From assembly GCA_003152595.1 (NCBI GenBank), contig PMAM01000329.1, positions 1-5,723 on the forward strand: a DNA stretch of 5,723 nt, read 5' to 3'. The notes beneath the pieces are model-generated. The model was not told the origin of the DNA. It saw only the letters and a program-made list of their open reading frames with translations, and ran no database searches. Source of the DNA: Acidobacterium sp. Its GTDB lineage: Bacteria > Acidobacteriota > Terriglobia > Terriglobales > Acidobacteriaceae. Of the stretch, positions 4,824-5,723 are shown one piece after another. How positions within the stretch are numbered: position 1 is the first letter of the stretch; each line of letters begins with the position of its first letter. A program made the position numbers and the translations under genes.

Positions 4824-5723
4824 TTACGCGATCCGCAGAATTCTGGCCGGCTTCTCTTCTTCCTCGTACTCCGGTTGATTTTCCAGAGCGCCCGCCGTCG
4901 ACGGATAGTAGACCTTGTTGATGATCGAGAGCGGCCGCTGGCGAACCTCGTCGTACACCCGCCCGATATATTCTCCAAGCACTCCCATGCATAGCAGCAG
5001 CGCCCCGCCGACCAGGAACATGGCGCAAGCCAGCCCCCAGGCCACCGCAGTCAGTGGAGTGCTCACAATCAGGCTGATCAGCGCCGCCAGCGCCGCAATT
5101 CCGCACGACCCGGCCGCCAACACGAAGCTCAGCCGCAGCGGCTTATAGCTGAAGCTGGTGATCGCGTCCATCGCGTACTTGATGCGGCTGATGAACGACA
5201 GCTTGCCTTCCCCGGCGGCGCGATCCTGACGATCGTAGTACACCACCGCGTTGGAGTAGCCGACCCAGGCGCGCAGACCCGGCAGATAGCGGTTCTTTTC
5301 GCGCATGGCATTGATGGAATCGACCGTCTGGCGATCCATCAGACCGAAAATGCCGGCGTTGAGCGGAATCGGAAAATCGGAAAGCGCGCCCAGCACCTTG
5401 TAGAAAAGTGGGAACAATGCAGCCAGGAACTTACGGCTCTCCTGACGGCTTCTGCGCACCGCCACCACCACCTGCGAGCCACCGCGCCAGCGCTCAACCA
5501 GCTCCGGAAGCACGTCCGGCGGATCCTGGAAGTCGCCATCCATCAGGACAACGGCGTCACCTCGAGCAGTCTGCAATCCGGCCGAAATCGCGCCCATGTG
5601 GCCCCAGTTCCGCGAAAGATCGACCACTACAACGTGGGAATCGAATTCCTGAAGATCCTGCAGTAACACCAGTGAGGAGTCCTTCGAGCCGTCGTTCACA
5701 TAAACTGCTTCCCATTCCTCACC
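4824..5723 (-). CDS. GT2 glycosyltransferase, DPM1/GtrB/ArnC-like, 5' end beyond the window
   Basis: At least 299 residues are visible; the reading frame stays open to the right edge, so the start and about 30-40 N-terminal residues are missing. Numbered from the edge: EAVYVNDGSKDSS (5-17) is the GT2 nucleotide-sugar-binding strand and loop. MDGDFQDPPD (61-70) holds the DxD-type metal/donor site (D62, D64). LRAWVGY (150-156) and GEGKLSFISR (171-180) are acceptor-side motifs. Two membrane helices follow at about 199-220 and 227-249, then GEYIGRVYDEVRQRP (250-264), a hallmark of the polyprenyl-phosphate glycosyltransferase group (GtrB, ArnC, bacterial DPM1-like). Such enzymes transfer a sugar from a nucleotide donor to undecaprenyl phosphate or a lipid-linked acceptor at the inner membrane. 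The C-terminus carries an acidic patch (EYEEEE, 285-290) before a basic end. The GTG at 5699 is internal, as it lies inside the YVNDGS motif. The sugar is unknown. Confidence 0.92.
   Translation of the reverse strand, partial: GEEWEAVYVNDGSKDSSLVLLQDLQEFDSHVVVVDLSRNWGHMGAISAGLQTARGDAVVLMDGDFQDPPDVLPELVERWRGGSQVVVAVRRSRQESRKFLAALFPLFYKVLGALSDFPIPLNAGIFGLMDRQTVDSINAMREKNRYLPGLRAWVGYSNAVVYYDRQDRAAGEGKLSFISRIKYAMDAITSFSYKPLRLSFVLAAGSCGIAALAALISLIVSTPLTAVAWGLACAMFLVGGALLLCMGVLGEYIGRVYDEVRQRPLSIINKVYYPSTAGALENQPEYEEEEKPARILRIA

Noticed and set aside
5699..5699. GTG at 5699 as the start of the glycosyltransferase
   Set aside because: It lies inside the conserved VYVNDGS motif, and the frame is open to the window edge with family-typical residues (EEWEAVY), so it is an internal Val codon.

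Overview
The window (5723 bp, high GC, dense coding, short gaps) looks like part of a surface-polysaccharide locus from a Gram-negative-type bacterium. Acidobacteriota (Terriglobales-like) is the best guess. It rests on the overall codon use and on a secreted Pro/Gln-rich protein carrying repeated [VL]PD[AS]P motifs, a style I associate with acidobacterial secretomes. This is an inference, because there is no rRNA or other marker gene here.

Layout, in the direction of minus-strand transcription. A GT2 glycosyltransferase of the DPM1/GtrB/ArnC type runs off the right edge (5723 to 4824, 5' end missing). Next comes a plus-strand gene (3860-4819) for a lipoprotein resembling GH99/GH71-type glycoside hydrolases; its stop lies 4 bp from the glycosyltransferase stop. 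A 133-bp divergent intergenic region (3727-3859) follows. Then comes a tight four-gene minus-strand run with gaps of 33, 39 and 39 bp: a Wzx-like flippase with an extra ~230-residue C-terminal domain (3726-1672), a small STAS-domain protein (1638-1240, TTG start), a secreted/anchored Pro/Gln-rich protein (1200-712) and a thymidylate-kinase-like P-loop protein (672-19).

Working model (inference). The glycosyltransferase makes or extends a polyprenyl-linked sugar, the flippase moves lipid-linked glycan across the inner membrane, and the GH-like lipoprotein trims or remodels glycan outside the cytoplasm. The STAS protein, the C-terminal domain of the flippase and the TMK-like protein are candidates for a cytoplasmic control module built into the export operon.

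The strongest oddities are three. The flippase is fused to a domain with a DGNHR motif reminiscent of the ParB/sulfiredoxin fold. The TMK-like protein keeps its P-loop and DRY motif but lacks the residues that normally recognise TMP. The STAS protein has Ile where the regulatory phospho-serine normally sits. I saw no RNA genes, CRISPR arrays, insertion sequences or convincing intrinsic terminators.
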